The notes below the pieces were generated by a model that worked only from the letters and a program-made list of their open reading frames with translations, ran no database searches and was not told the origin of the DNA. Below are positions 1 to 7,631 of a DNA stretch of 9,524 bases, one piece after another. Each line of letters opens with the position of its first letter. Within the stretch, counting starts at the first letter, position 1. The position numbers and the translations under genes are program-made. Origin of the DNA: Phycisphaerales bacterium (GTDB taxonomy: Bacteria > Planctomycetota > Phycisphaerae > Tepidisphaerales > Tepidisphaeraceae); the NCBI GenBank assembly GCA_003153655.1, contig PMAK01000283.1:783-10306 (forward strand), in the 5' to 3' direction.

Positions 1-3000
1 GCGAAATAAACGTCAAACCAGCCAGCAGAACCACGCCCGCACCCAGTACGAACAGCGAATACATCATGCGAGGGTCCGCCGGAGCGGCGGCGATAACGTC
101 GGCATCCGTGATCGGCTTGATCTCGAACGCATGCTCGGCAGCAGCTTGTTTTTCATCGCGGTCACGCTGCGCCGCCTCAAACTCGGTCGAAGCCGCTTGC
201 TGAGCATCAAGCAGAGTGATTTTCTTCTGCTGTGCGGCCTCCGCCGTCCGATGCTCGGCCTGCTTCTCGTCAAAAACCAAAACGATCTGGCCATAGGCAT
301 TTCTGGCCGCATCCAGGTTTTTCTGATCGGCGTTCAAGGCATCCGTTAATTTTGAGATGTTCTGCACATGAGCGACATCGCGCGATTTTACAGTTTGCTC
401 GGCCAGATCCTTCTCGCGCCGATCGACCTTGTCCTTCAGATCGCCGATCTGTTTTTGCAGATCGGTGACCTTCACCGACGGGGCAACCTGCCCCTCGCCA
501 ACTGCTTCGGCATACTTCTGACGCGCATCGTTCAGAGCGGCCAGACGCAACCGAAGCTGCTTGGCCAGGTCCTGCTCCGCCTGCGGCATTCCCGCCACAA
601 CCGGATTCAGATCGTTCAATTGTTTTTCCAGCGGATCGAGTATCTGGCCGACCAGTTGTTTTTCCCTTTGAAGTTTGCTTCGGAGGGATTCGACGAGATT
701 GTTCAATCCCTCTTCAACCTTGATCTCGCTGGAATCGACGCCAAGTTGCTGCTCGCGCGCCTTGACCGCAACCGTCCATTTATCGATTTCCTTTTGCAGG
801 GGATCAAGCACGCGCGGGTCCTTGTTGCCATCGCCGACGTTTGCGTTGTAGCGATGTTCCGCGCTGTCGAGATTTTCACGGAACTGCTGGAGTTGCGGGT
901 CGTCGGCCCATTTCAATTCCTGCCGCGCCTGAATGAGATCCTCAACATCCCGGCGCGTGTCCTCAAGCTGCTTTTCAAGATCTTCGCCGTCCACGATCAG
1001 GATATTGATCAGCTCGCGCGCCTTGGCCTGCGAATCCCGGGCCGAGGTGACGAATTGCCGAAGCTGCGAGCTCGAACCGAGCACTTCGTCAGCAGTGGCC
1101 AACTGATCGTTGAACTGCTTGGCGGTGGTTTCCAGATGCTGGCGCGCCAGTGTGGCGGCGGCAACCTGATCGGAATGTGCGCTGTCCAGTTCGGCCGAAA
1201 GGTCCGCCAATTGCTGCCGCATCTGCTTCAACTGCGAATCTGCTCGATCGGCCGGCGCGGTGGCCGCGGCCGTGATCGCTTCGGGCGACGCCACTTTAAG
1301 GCGCGACAATTCGTTGTTATCCCGGTTGACCGCTTCCTCCGCGTCATCGCGGTCCTTTTCAAGCTGCGCCTTTTGCGACGCAAGCTTGGCCATCTGGTCG
1401 GGTGCCGGCTGAGCATCGATTGTCGTCTGAAGATCGGCCAATTGTGCTTTGATCTGATCCCGCTTTTTCTGGGCAGCGTCAACGGTTTGCTGGGCCTCCT
1501 GCTCGGCATCGTGCAGCCGGCGGTTGCTGTCCAGAATGGGCGCGTTGGAATCGACCAGCGATTGCAGAAGGGCCATCATCCGCAGCCGGTCCTCATCCTT
1601 GCTCCTCCCGCTGTATGAAAGCTGAAGCACCGTTTGCGCCGGGGCGGCATCGCGATTCGATGTGAGAGAAAAAGACGAAACCACCCGCCCCATCAAATCA
1701 GGAACCTGCAAAAACCCCGCAGAAATAGCGGGATGATCCCGGCGAAGAAACTCAATCGCGTTGCGGTGCGTCTGATCGCTGTCCAGCAACCGCCGCTGCG
1801 AGGCTTCAAACTCGGTGCCGTCATGCGTTCCGGCCGTCCAGTTGTAATTATCAAAAGTAACCTTCCCGACGACCTGCGACTGCACCGGCGTATATCGCCA
1901 GATCGCGCCCAAGCCCAGCCCCATCGCGAGCAACAGGATCGGCATCAGGAATGGAATGCGGAATCGCCGCCGTTTGCGCGGCGGCGGGGCGGCCGGTGGT
2001 TCCGCCGCGTCATGTGAATGCGATGAAGCTGTCCCGACCGATTCCATTGTCAGATTATCGGCTGAGTCGGATGCTTCACCGGAGTCGGACGACAATTCCT
2101 CCGGCCGCGCCACATCAGATAACGGTGTATCAGACATCTGCGCGTCGGAAAGCTGTACATCGGACGGTGTCGCATCGGATAGCGGTACATCGGACAGCAA
2201 TGCATCCGGTGGAAACGTATCGGGCGGAAACGTGTCAGCCGGAAACGCATCGGGCAGCGGAGCATCTGGCTCAAGTGCTTCAGCTGCGATGGCTTCCGCG
2301 GAGATGTCGGCGAGCGGTTCGATTGGTTCAATGGGTTCAATGGGTTCAGCCGGAATTTCCGGCTCGGGCGAGGGAGCCTGCTCTTCACGATCCTCAACGG
2401 GTGACACGGGGAGCGGGGGTGGCGGAGCGGCCTGAGGTGGCGGCGCAACGGTGGGCGACGCTACGAGAGGAGGTGACGCAACGCGACGGGGTGGTGGAGG
2501 TGGTGGCGTTACCGGAGAGGGCGGCGCAATCGTGCGAGCGGGTTCTGCTTTCCGGGCAACAGGAATGGTCGCCGGCGCCACGCCCTCGTCTTCGTCCGTG
2601 CGATTCCAGAAATCATCCTCGGCAAAATCATATGCCGGGCCATTGGCGATCCGGGCGGCTGCCTCGGGGCTTTCGGGAACGTTGTGATCATCAGATCGGC
2701 TGAGCCGCGCGCCACCGAAGGCCGCGTCGTTCAACGGCACGGCATCGATATTCGAAAAGGCATCCGCTTCGCGGACGGCCGGCGCCAACCCATCGAATGC
2801 ATTTGTCGGCTGGCCGAAAGTCGATGCGGCGGGGCGCTGCGTTCGCGCGATTTTCGTCGGCCCTTCCCGGCGCTCGGCCGCGAATAGCCGAGGTCCGCGG
2901 GGGATCGGAGACGCGGCTTTCGGCGCTGGCTGTGCTGGAGGTGGAGGGGGCGGCGTCGTGGTTATTTGCGGTGGCGGGTCATGCGGCGCGGGTGTGGGCG

Positions 3001-6000
3001 TCACGACCATTTCAAGCTGAACTTCCACCGGCGCCGGCGCAAGAGCCACGGGTTCCGCGACAATCGATTCCGATTGAGCGAACTCCGGAGGCTGCGAGGG
3101 CGGCGGCGTGATATCTTCCGGTTCATCAAATACAAGCGGTTCTGATTTTGCGAAGGACGAAAACGGTGATGATGCCTTGCCTGAAAGATTGACTCTGACC
3201 TGTCCGAAGCCGGTGGGCGCGGGCGGCAAATCCGGAAGCGTGACCGGCAGGCCGCCTAGTGAATGATCGAGATTGACCGTTCCGCCGGTGAGATATGCAA
3301 AGTCACCAACGGACATAAATGGCTTGGCCAGTGCTGGCGGAGGCGTGGGCTCAACCAGCGGTTCTTCCACTGCGGCCGCTGCGTCAATTTCTTCGGCGGC
3401 CATCGTATCCGCGGGAGCGGTCAGCGTGACTTCGGCGGAAATTGGTTCGGAAACGCTCAGTGAGGAATCCGGCGGCAATTCAGCGGCAACATCAACCGCC
3501 AACTCGGGTAAGTCAGCCACTGACGCCTCAACCTCGGTTAGCTCGATTTTCGTTGATTCAACAGATGATTCAACCACGACTGGCTCGGGCGCGGCCATTT
3601 CGACATCAGGCGCTTCAATCGCTGTCGGTTCAATAGCAGTCGATTCAGCGGCTGGAGCTTCGACTTCAGCAGGAACCGATTCTTCCGCACGAACCGATTC
3701 TTCGGCAATCGCAGTGATTTCTTCGTCCGCGGTTTTTGGTGCGATACGCTTCGCGCGTGATCGGCGAACTTTGGGCGGCTTCGGCTCCGCTGGCGCCTGG
3801 CGCTTCCGGCCGCGAGAAGTTTTCCGAGGCTCCGGCTCGGTCGGCGCTTCGACGGCAGCATCCGCGGGGCTGCTAGCCGATTCTTCGGTGATTTGCGGCA
3901 ATTCCTGAGAAACGTCGGACACATCGACAATTTCAGCAGCTTCAGGCAAAGCAATCGGTGTAACTTCTTCCGCCGTCGGCGTCGGATCGAAATTAATTGG
4001 CGCCTGCTCCGGCTCCGGTTCCGACGGAGTGGGTTCGACGTCGAGATCGACCGTCTTTGAAGAATCCGTAACCGGAAGTTCCTGACTGACTGACGGAGAT
4101 GGCTCTGGCTCAATCTCCGGAATCACCGGCGCATCGGACAGGTCAATCGTTTCCGCCGGAATAGTGGCCGCTGCTTCAGCCGGCTCCGGTTCGGGCGTCG
4201 GCTCCGGCTCGAGTTCCAGCAGCGATGGGGCATCGGAAAGATCAGTGGTTGCGGCGGAATCACTCGCTGGTTGTTCCGATGTTTCTGGTTCCGGTTCCGC
4301 GAGCGATGGCGCATCGGAGAGGTCGAACGTCGCGGAAGAAGTGACGGGTTCCTCGAGCGGCGGCGCTTCGAGAACCTGCTCCGGTTCGGGTTCCGCAATC
4401 TCGGGCAGATCATCCAGGTTGACGGTGGCGGAAGAGGGAACGGGGGTTGGCTCAGCCAATTCCGATACGGATTCAGGTTCCGGCTCAACTTCCACCAATG
4501 CCGGCGCATCCGAGAGATTAATGGTTTCGGTAGGGACAGACGGCACTTCCTCCGGCTCAGGCGAAGGAATCGGCTCCAGCTCAAAATCCACAGGCTTGAA
4601 TTCTTCCCGCGGTTCAGCGGCCAACTCTGCCAGCAGATCGAGCTCAGACGTGGCCCGGACAACTGGTTGCGGAGGTTCTGTCTCAGGTTCCGGCAATCGC
4701 TCCGGTTCTGGGAGCGGCTCTAGTTCTGCGAGCGGCTCCGGCTCCGGGGCATCGGAAAGATCGAGTGCCTCAGTCGCTTCAACCTCGGCGATTGGCTCGA
4801 TATCCGCCGGAATAGTTGCCTGGACAACAGTCGCGGGCGGCTCAACAGGCTCTGGTTCGACCTCGGGCAGCGGCGGTTCCAAATCAATGTGCGTATCTTC
4901 ACTGGCGTCGACTGCCGCGAGCGCGGGCGGTGCGGGTTCTTCCGCTGGCAACGCTATTTCAGGCTCGAACTTCAGCGGGACTTCATCTTCGGAATGGTCG
5001 ACTTCCGGAGCGAGCGGGGCGGCCGCGACTTCGGCTTCCTGGGCCGGAAACTCAGGTTCAAGTTCCAGCGGTTCTTCAGATCGTATAGCCGCCACGGGCT
5101 CTACGGGTAATTCGGCTTCTTCGTGAGATGGCGGCTCGGGTTCCAATTCCAAAGGCTCGGCGAAAGGCAACGGGTCTTCGAGCGGAAGCTGTGCGACTGG
5201 CGCAGCGAATTCAGGTATTTCTTCAGCCGGCTCAGCCGGTTCCACAGCCAGCGGAATCGCCTCTTCCTCCGCAGCGGCGGGCGGCAACTCTGGCTTGGCT
5301 GCAACCGGCAACGGCTCAGGCTCGATCAGCAACGGTTCTTCATCCGCGACAGGCGGCACATCCGCAGCCTCGGCGGCTGATTCATCCGCTTCGGCGAGTT
5401 TCAGCTTCGTTTCGCCGACGCGAAGGTCATCCCCCAGTTTGAGTTCCTGCTGGTGGATTTTCTTGCCGTTGAGGAATGTTCCGGTGCGTGAATCAAGGTC
5501 GCGTAGATATCGTTTGCCCCCGATTTCGAAGATCACCGCGTGGCGAGCCGAGACCGATTCCTCAACCAGCGTCACATCGCTGCCGGAGGTTCGTCCGATG
5601 AGGATCAACCGCGCTTCCGGCGGCGTTGGCACCGCCTGTCCATCGACGATCAGCCGAGCCGGGCCGGCGCGCTTGGCCGTCTTGGCGGGCGGCCGCGTAG
5701 CCGAGAATTTGAATGAAAACTTGCCGATCCGGACTTTGTCTCCGTCCGTTAGTTCGGCATCCCGCTTTTCCTTGCCATTGACTAGGATCTTGGTTCTGCT
5801 TCCCAGGTCGCAAATATAAATGCGGTCGTCCTCACGGATAATCAGGGCGTGATGCCTGCTGACACTGGATGAAACCAGGTGCAGGTGACAATGTTCGTCG
5901 GAGCCGACGAGCACCACGGGTTTGACGAGTCGTATGGGGGGCTTGGCGGCGAATTCGCCCTGAGGGATGAGCGAGAACTCGGCCGCGCCGGGCGCTTGGG

Positions 6001-6019
6001 AACTGGGATGAGTAGCCAT
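1..6019 (-). CDS. Giant FHA-FHA / Pro-Glu linker / Wzz-GumC-like two-TM coiled-coil protein (partial, runs off left edge)
   Basis: One open frame of at least 2006 codons with no stop before the window edge. It starts at the first in-frame ATG after an upstream in-frame TGA (6086-6088), with a weak AGGA 9 nt upstream. Residues 27-108 form FHA1 (SVSRHH, then VNG; the usual Gly-Arg is Gly39-Ser40). Residues 121-209 form FHA2 with intact pThr-binding signature: G142-R143, S157xxH160, N184-G185. Residues 211-1340 are a low-complexity Pro/Glu/Ala linker with repeats and a basic patch (732-762). RKRRRFR (1348-1354) precedes TM1 (1355-1374). Residues 1376-1490 resemble the Wzz/GumC start: a beta-like stretch, then a segment around LQLSYS (Y1469). 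A long coiled coil (about 1495-1970) leads to Pro-containing APADPR and TM2 (1987 to the edge). I infer a cytoplasmic N-terminus, periplasmic coil, and a role as polysaccharide co-polymerase or envelope scaffold sensing Thr phosphorylation. The FHA and topology calls are strong; the Wzz kinship is moderate. Confidence 0.85.
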   Translation of the reverse strand, partial: MATHPSSQAPGAAEFSLIPQGEFAAKPPIRLVKPVVLVGSDEHCHLHLVSSSVSRHHALIIREDDRIYICDLGSRTKILVNGKEKRDAELTDGDKVRIGKFSFKFSATRPPAKTAKRAGPARLIVDGQAVPTPPEARLILIGRTSGSDVTLVEESVSARHAVIFEIGGKRYLRDLDSRTGTFLNGKKIHQQELKLGDDLRVGETKLKLAEADESAAEAADVPPVADEEPLLIEPEPLPVAAKPELPPAAAEEEAIPLAVEPAEPAEEIPEFAAPVAQLPLEDPLPFAEPLELEPEPPSHEEAELPVEPVAAIRSEEPLELEPEFPAQEAEVAAAPLAPEVDHSEDEVPLKFEPEIALPAEEPAPPALAAVDASEDTHIDLEPPLPEVEPEPVEPPATVVQATIPADIEPIAEVEATEALDLSDAPEPEPLAELEPLPEPERLPEPETEPPQPVVRATSELDLLAELAAEPREEFKPVDFELEPIPSPEPEEVPSVPTETINLSDAPALVEVEPEPESVSELAEPTPVPSSATVNLDDLPEIAEPEPEQVLEAPPLEEPVTSSATFDLSDAPSLAEPEPETSEQPASDSAATTDLSDAPSLLELEPEPTPEPEPAEAAATIPAETIDLSDAPVIPEIEPEPSPSVSQELPVTDSSKTVDLDVEPTPSEPEPEQAPINFDPTPTAEEVTPIALPEAAEIVDVSDVSQELPQITEESASSPADAAVEAPTEPEPRKTSRGRKRQAPAEPKPPKVRRSRAKRIAPKTADEEITAIAEESVRAEESVPAEVEAPAAESTAIEPTAIEAPDVEMAAPEPVVVESSVESTKIELTEVEASVADLPELAVDVAAELPPDSSLSVSEPISAEVTLTAPADTMAAEEIDAAAAVEEPLVEPTPPPALAKPFMSVGDFAYLTGGTVNLDHSLGGLPVTLPDLPPAPTGFGQVRVNLSGKASSPFSSFAKSEPLVFDEPEDITPPPSQPPEFAQSESIVAEPVALAPAPVEVQLEMVVTPTPAPHDPPPQITTTPPPPPPAQPAPKAASPIPRGPRLFAAERREGPTKIARTQRPAASTFGQPTNAFDGLAPAVREADAFSNIDAVPLNDAAFGGARLSRSDDHNVPESPEAAARIANGPAYDFAEDDFWNRTDEDEGVAPATIPVARKAEPARTIAPPSPVTPPPPPPRRVASPPLVASPTVAPPPQAAPPPPLPVSPVEDREEQAPSPEPEIPAEPIEPIEPIEPLADISAEAIAAEALEPDAPLPDAFPADTFPPDTFPPDALLSDVPLSDATPSDVQLSDAQMSDTPLSDVARPEELSSDSGEASDSADNLTMESVGTASSHSHDAAEPPAAPPPRKRRRFRIPFLMPILLLAMGLGLGAIWRYTPVQSQVVGKVTFDNYNWTAGTHDGTEFEASQRRLLDSDQTHRNAIEFLRRDHPAISAGFLQVPDLMGRVVSSFSLTSNRDAAPAQTVLQLSYSGRSKDEDRLRMMALLQSLVDSNAPILDSNRRLHDAEQEAQQTVDAAQKKRDQIKAQLADLQTTIDAQPAPDQMAKLASQKAQLEKDRDDAEEAVNRDNNELSRLKVASPEAITAAATAPADRADSQLKQMRQQLADLSAELDSAHSDQVAAATLARQHLETTAKQFNDQLATADEVLGSSSQLRQFVTSARDSQAKARELINILIVDGEDLEKQLEDTRRDVEDLIQARQELKWADDPQLQQFRENLDSAEHRYNANVGDGNKDPRVLDPLQKEIDKWTVAVKAREQQLGVDSSEIKVEEGLNNLVESLRSKLQREKQLVGQILDPLEKQLNDLNPVVAGMPQAEQDLAKQLRLRLAALNDARQKYAEAVGEGQVAPSVKVTDLQKQIGDLKDKVDRREKDLAEQTVKSRDVAHVQNISKLTDALNADQKNLDAARNAYGQIVLVFDEKQAEHRTAEAAQQKKITLLDAQQAASTEFEAAQRDRDEKQAAAEHAFEIKPITDADVIAAAPADPRMMYSLFVLGAGVVLLAGLTFIS
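260..900 (-). repeat. Degenerate internal repeats in the coiled-coil region of the FHA protein
   Basis: Two segments of the predicted periplasmic coil align. RYNANVGDGNKDP followed by LQKEI starts at about residue 1723 (Tyr1724), and KYAEAVGEGQVAP followed by LQKQI starts at about 1835 (Tyr1836). They share the pattern Y-x-x-x-V-G-[DE]-G-x-x-x-P, then LQK-x-I seven or so residues on. Both follow a helical stretch of the type L-x-x-A-x-x-x-Y. A third, weaker copy of the helical part (LDAARNAYGQIV, Tyr1909) lacks the Gly-x-Gly-Pro turn. The pattern suggests duplicated helical hairpins joined by Gly/Pro turns. Boundaries are approximate. Confidence 0.6.
2102..2266 (-). repeat. Eleven-unit pentapeptide repeat (15-bp period) in the FHA protein
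   Basis: Residues 1252-1306 consist of eleven consecutive five-residue units of the form D-[ATV]-x-x-x, where the fourth place is mostly L, F or P and the fifth mostly S or P (for example DVPLS, DATPS, DVQLS, DAQMS). An Asp codon occurs at exactly every 15 bp, from 2264-2266 down to 2114-2116, with no indel. The array sits about 45 residues before the basic stretch and TM1, so it is probably a juxtamembrane cytoplasmic element. Its function is unknown. The period does not fit the A-[DN]-L-x-x pattern of pentapeptide-repeat beta helices. Confidence 0.85.
2315..2350 (-). repeat. Four tandem [AI]EP tripeptides (9-bp repeat)
   Basis: Residues 1224-1235 of the FHA protein read AEP followed by three IEP units. 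The 9-bp units are nearly identical, varying only at third positions, so replication slippage is a likely source. It lies between the Pro-rich stretch and the pentapeptide array and probably adds extended, rigid linker. Confidence 0.8.
4031..4768 (-). repeat. Recurrent T-x-[DN]-L-S-D-A-P motif in the linker of the FHA protein
   Basis: The translated linker holds a short motif at residues 418 (ALDLSDAP), 499 (TINLSDAP), 532 (TVNLDDLP), 564 (TFDLSDAP), 591 (TTDLSDAP), 624 (TIDLSDAP) and 656 (TVDLDVEP). The last six are spaced 33, 32, 27, 33 and 32 residues apart, so the region is a degenerate tandem repeat of about 97 bp. Each motif is usually followed by a run of Glu-Pro. Related copies lie outside the range at residue 376 (THIDLEPP) and 914 (TVNLDHSL). 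At DNA level a 17-mer at 4227-4243 is repeated exactly at 4746-4762. The spacers vary while the motif is kept, which suggests selection on the motif and not recent DNA duplication alone. Confidence 0.8.
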
Positions 6020-6057
6020 CGGCACGAATCCTGTACAACCGCCGAAGCGAGGGCCAA

Positions 6058-6066
6058 ATTCTACCA
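6058..6066 (-). promoter_or_regulatory. Candidate extended -10 promoter for the FHA gene
   Basis: On the minus strand the sequence TGGTAGAAT gives a TGn extension plus TAGAAT, five of six matches to TATAAT. A transcript would start near 6051 and leave a leader of about 32 nt. No good -35 hexamer lies 17 nt upstream, which is tolerated for extended -10 promoters. The surrounding gap 6020-6194 holds no gene and no clear terminator hairpin, so the FHA gene could also be read through from the CNNM gene upstream. Confidence 0.35.
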
Positions 6067-6194
6067 CAGCTTCAACGCGGCGGCGCGTCAAAAACCACGG
6101 AAATCATCCCGATGATGAGCATATCGGCCAGTCATTATTCCATGTTGATTGTAAAGAATTTGTTCAAACCTGCGAGGGCCAGGGCAAGTGTCTG

Positions 6195-7622
6195 CTAAGG
6201 AGTGACCTTTGGCGGTGTTTTTTCCGATGGAGTCAGCAATACCTGTCCCACCTGCCGCTGCTGCAGGGTCAGCACTTTAGCCAGAAATCCGCCGATATGG
6301 ACTTCATCGCCCACCCGCGGCCAGCGATTGAGTTTCTGCACGATATATCCACCAACGGTGTCGACGCCATTGGCCTCGATCGGCCCGATCGGGAGGCGAT
6401 CACGCAGATCATGAAGGGGATAAAGGCCGTTTACGCGGGCGGCATCCCCGTCGCGGACGAGGTCGGTCGCCGCGACCGGGTCGAATTCGTCCTCGATCTG
6501 GCCGACGATTTCCTCCAGCACGTCTTCCATGGTGACCACGCCCTGCGTCAGGCCGTATTCATCCACGACGATTGCCAGATGAAGATGCCGCATTTGGAAT
6601 AGACGGAGCAGCCGCGGCACGGGCATCAATTCCGGGGCAAAGACCACGTCTCGCTTTATTTGCCGTAAGTCGATCTGTCCCGCGCCGATGACGTGCATTG
6701 AGGATCCTGGCAATCCCGCCGCGATGGCTACCGCTTCACCGCCCGGGAGCTTTTCATCGACGAATTTCAGCTTTCCCGGCACAAGCTGAAGGTGATTGAA
6801 CAGGTCCTTCATGTGTATCTGGCCTACAACGTGATCCAGATCGCCGTCGCAGAGCGGCAGCCGCGTGAACGCGCTTCGCTGCACTGTTCGGAGAATGTCA
6901 TTCAGCGGCTGGCCAAGCAGCAGATAGTCCACTTCCGGCCGCGGCGTCATGATCTGGCGGACTTTGAGCTGACCAAAATCGAATGCGTTGGCGAGTAGAC
7001 TCGCCTTGCCCTGGGAGATCGCCCCTTGAGCTGCCGCCTGGAGGAGCAAGCCATGTAATTCCTCCTCGGTATGTGGCACATAGCCGGCTCCGAGCGGGCC
7101 TTTGGACGTTTTGAATCGCGCAAGCCGCAGAACAAAATGCGTGGCGACATTCAGCAGCCAGGTTGCGGGATAAAAGACGTACGTGAAGATCACCAGCGGT
7201 ATGCCCAGTACGGCCAAAAGCCGGTCGGCATGTTGGATGGCGATATTTTTGGGTGTTTGTTCGCCGACGACGATTTGCAGGGCAACGGCCAGCGCGAAGC
7301 TGACGCCGAACGCCGCGATATGTTGTGCTCGAGCGGACAGATGCGCCAGCGACGCGATTGGCGCCAGGAGGCTGGCGACGGCGGGCGCGGCAACTGCGCC
7401 CAGGCCAAGGGCAGACAGGCTCGTGCCTAGCTGGCAACTGGAAAGGAACAGGTCGAGCCGTGTCTTGATCAGCCGGGCGGCGCGGCCGGACATGGTGTCG
7501 GCCAGCGGCAAATGCAACCGCGTGGCGCGGGCGCTGATGGCGGCATACTCCGCCGCGACGAAAAATGCGTTCAGCGCCACAAGCCCGAGCGTGGCGATGA
7601 TTTTTAGAAAGATGTTGGCCAC
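6195..7622 (-). CDS. CNNM-domain / CBS pair / CorC_HlyC membrane protein (hemolysin C / CorC family transporter)
   Basis: 475 residues, a usual length for the family. Residues 1-190 are the membrane-embedded CNNM (DUF21) domain. They include a first TM with NAFFVAAEYA (18-27), QLGTSLSALGLG (64-75) and the GEQTPKNIA signature (120-128). MTPRP (225-229) opens the CBS pair: CBS1 about 222-276, CBS2 about 327-378. CBS2 contains VVDEYGLTQG and VTMEDVLEEIVGQIEDEFD. A CorC_HlyC transporter-associated domain fills about 390-466. The family handles Mg2+ or other divalent ions (often Mg2+ efflux), with CBS domains binding adenine nucleotides; substrate here is inferred from family only. The start is GTG, 9 nt after the stop of the gene before it, with AAGGT near that gene's end as a weak ribosome site, so the two are probably translationally coupled. 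The stretch between MKDLF (271-275) and FAPE (328-331) looks longer than usual by about 25 residues. Confidence 0.93.
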   Translation of the reverse strand: MANIFLKIIATLGLVALNAFFVAAEYAAISARATRLHLPLADTMSGRAARLIKTRLDLFLSSCQLGTSLSALGLGAVAAPAVASLLAPIASLAHLSARAQHIAAFGVSFALAVALQIVVGEQTPKNIAIQHADRLLAVLGIPLVIFTYVFYPATWLLNVATHFVLRLARFKTSKGPLGAGYVPHTEEELHGLLLQAAAQGAISQGKASLLANAFDFGQLKVRQIMTPRPEVDYLLLGQPLNDILRTVQRSAFTRLPLCDGDLDHVVGQIHMKDLFNHLQLVPGKLKFVDEKLPGGEAVAIAAGLPGSSMHVIGAGQIDLRQIKRDVVFAPELMPVPRLLRLFQMRHLHLAIVVDEYGLTQGVVTMEDVLEEIVGQIEDEFDPVAATDLVRDGDAARVNGLYPLHDLRDRLPIGPIEANGVDTVGGYIVQKLNRWPRVGDEVHIGGFLAKVLTLQQRQVGQVLLTPSEKTPPKVTP

Positions 7623-7631
7623 GTGACTGTT

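Noticed and set aside
368..1618. 416-codon open frame on the plus strand
   Set aside because: It lies exactly antisense to the coiled-coil part of the FHA protein, whose helical Gln/Leu/Asp/Lys codons leave few stops opposite. Its translation shows no recognisable domain.
2102..2266. Pentapeptide-repeat (A-[DN]-L-x-x) beta-helix or a CRISPR array
   Set aside because: The hydrophobic residue sits three places after Asp, not one, so the beta-helix rule is not met; the 15-bp units lie in frame in a gene with no spacer structure, so it is not CRISPR.
4164..5126. 320-codon plus-strand frame rich in Ser and Gly
   Set aside because: A mirror of the Glu/Pro-rich linker repeats on the minus strand; the Ser/Gly bias is what shifted complement codons of that repeat give.
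1900..5390. TonB-like protein suggested by the Pro-Glu-rich linker and a TM segment
   Set aside because: TonB has its TM at the N-terminus and a periplasmic linker; here FHA domains precede the linker and the TM follows it with positive residues on its N-terminal side, placing the linker in the cytoplasm.
1..6019. Several broken genes instead of one giant gene
   Set aside because: Frame was checked at the start and near 5390, 3824, 2264, 1943 and 62, and all lie in the same open frame with sensible domains at both ends.
6020..6194. Rho-independent terminator after the CNNM gene
   Set aside because: Only a 4-bp CCTG/CAGG stem is present without a following T run.
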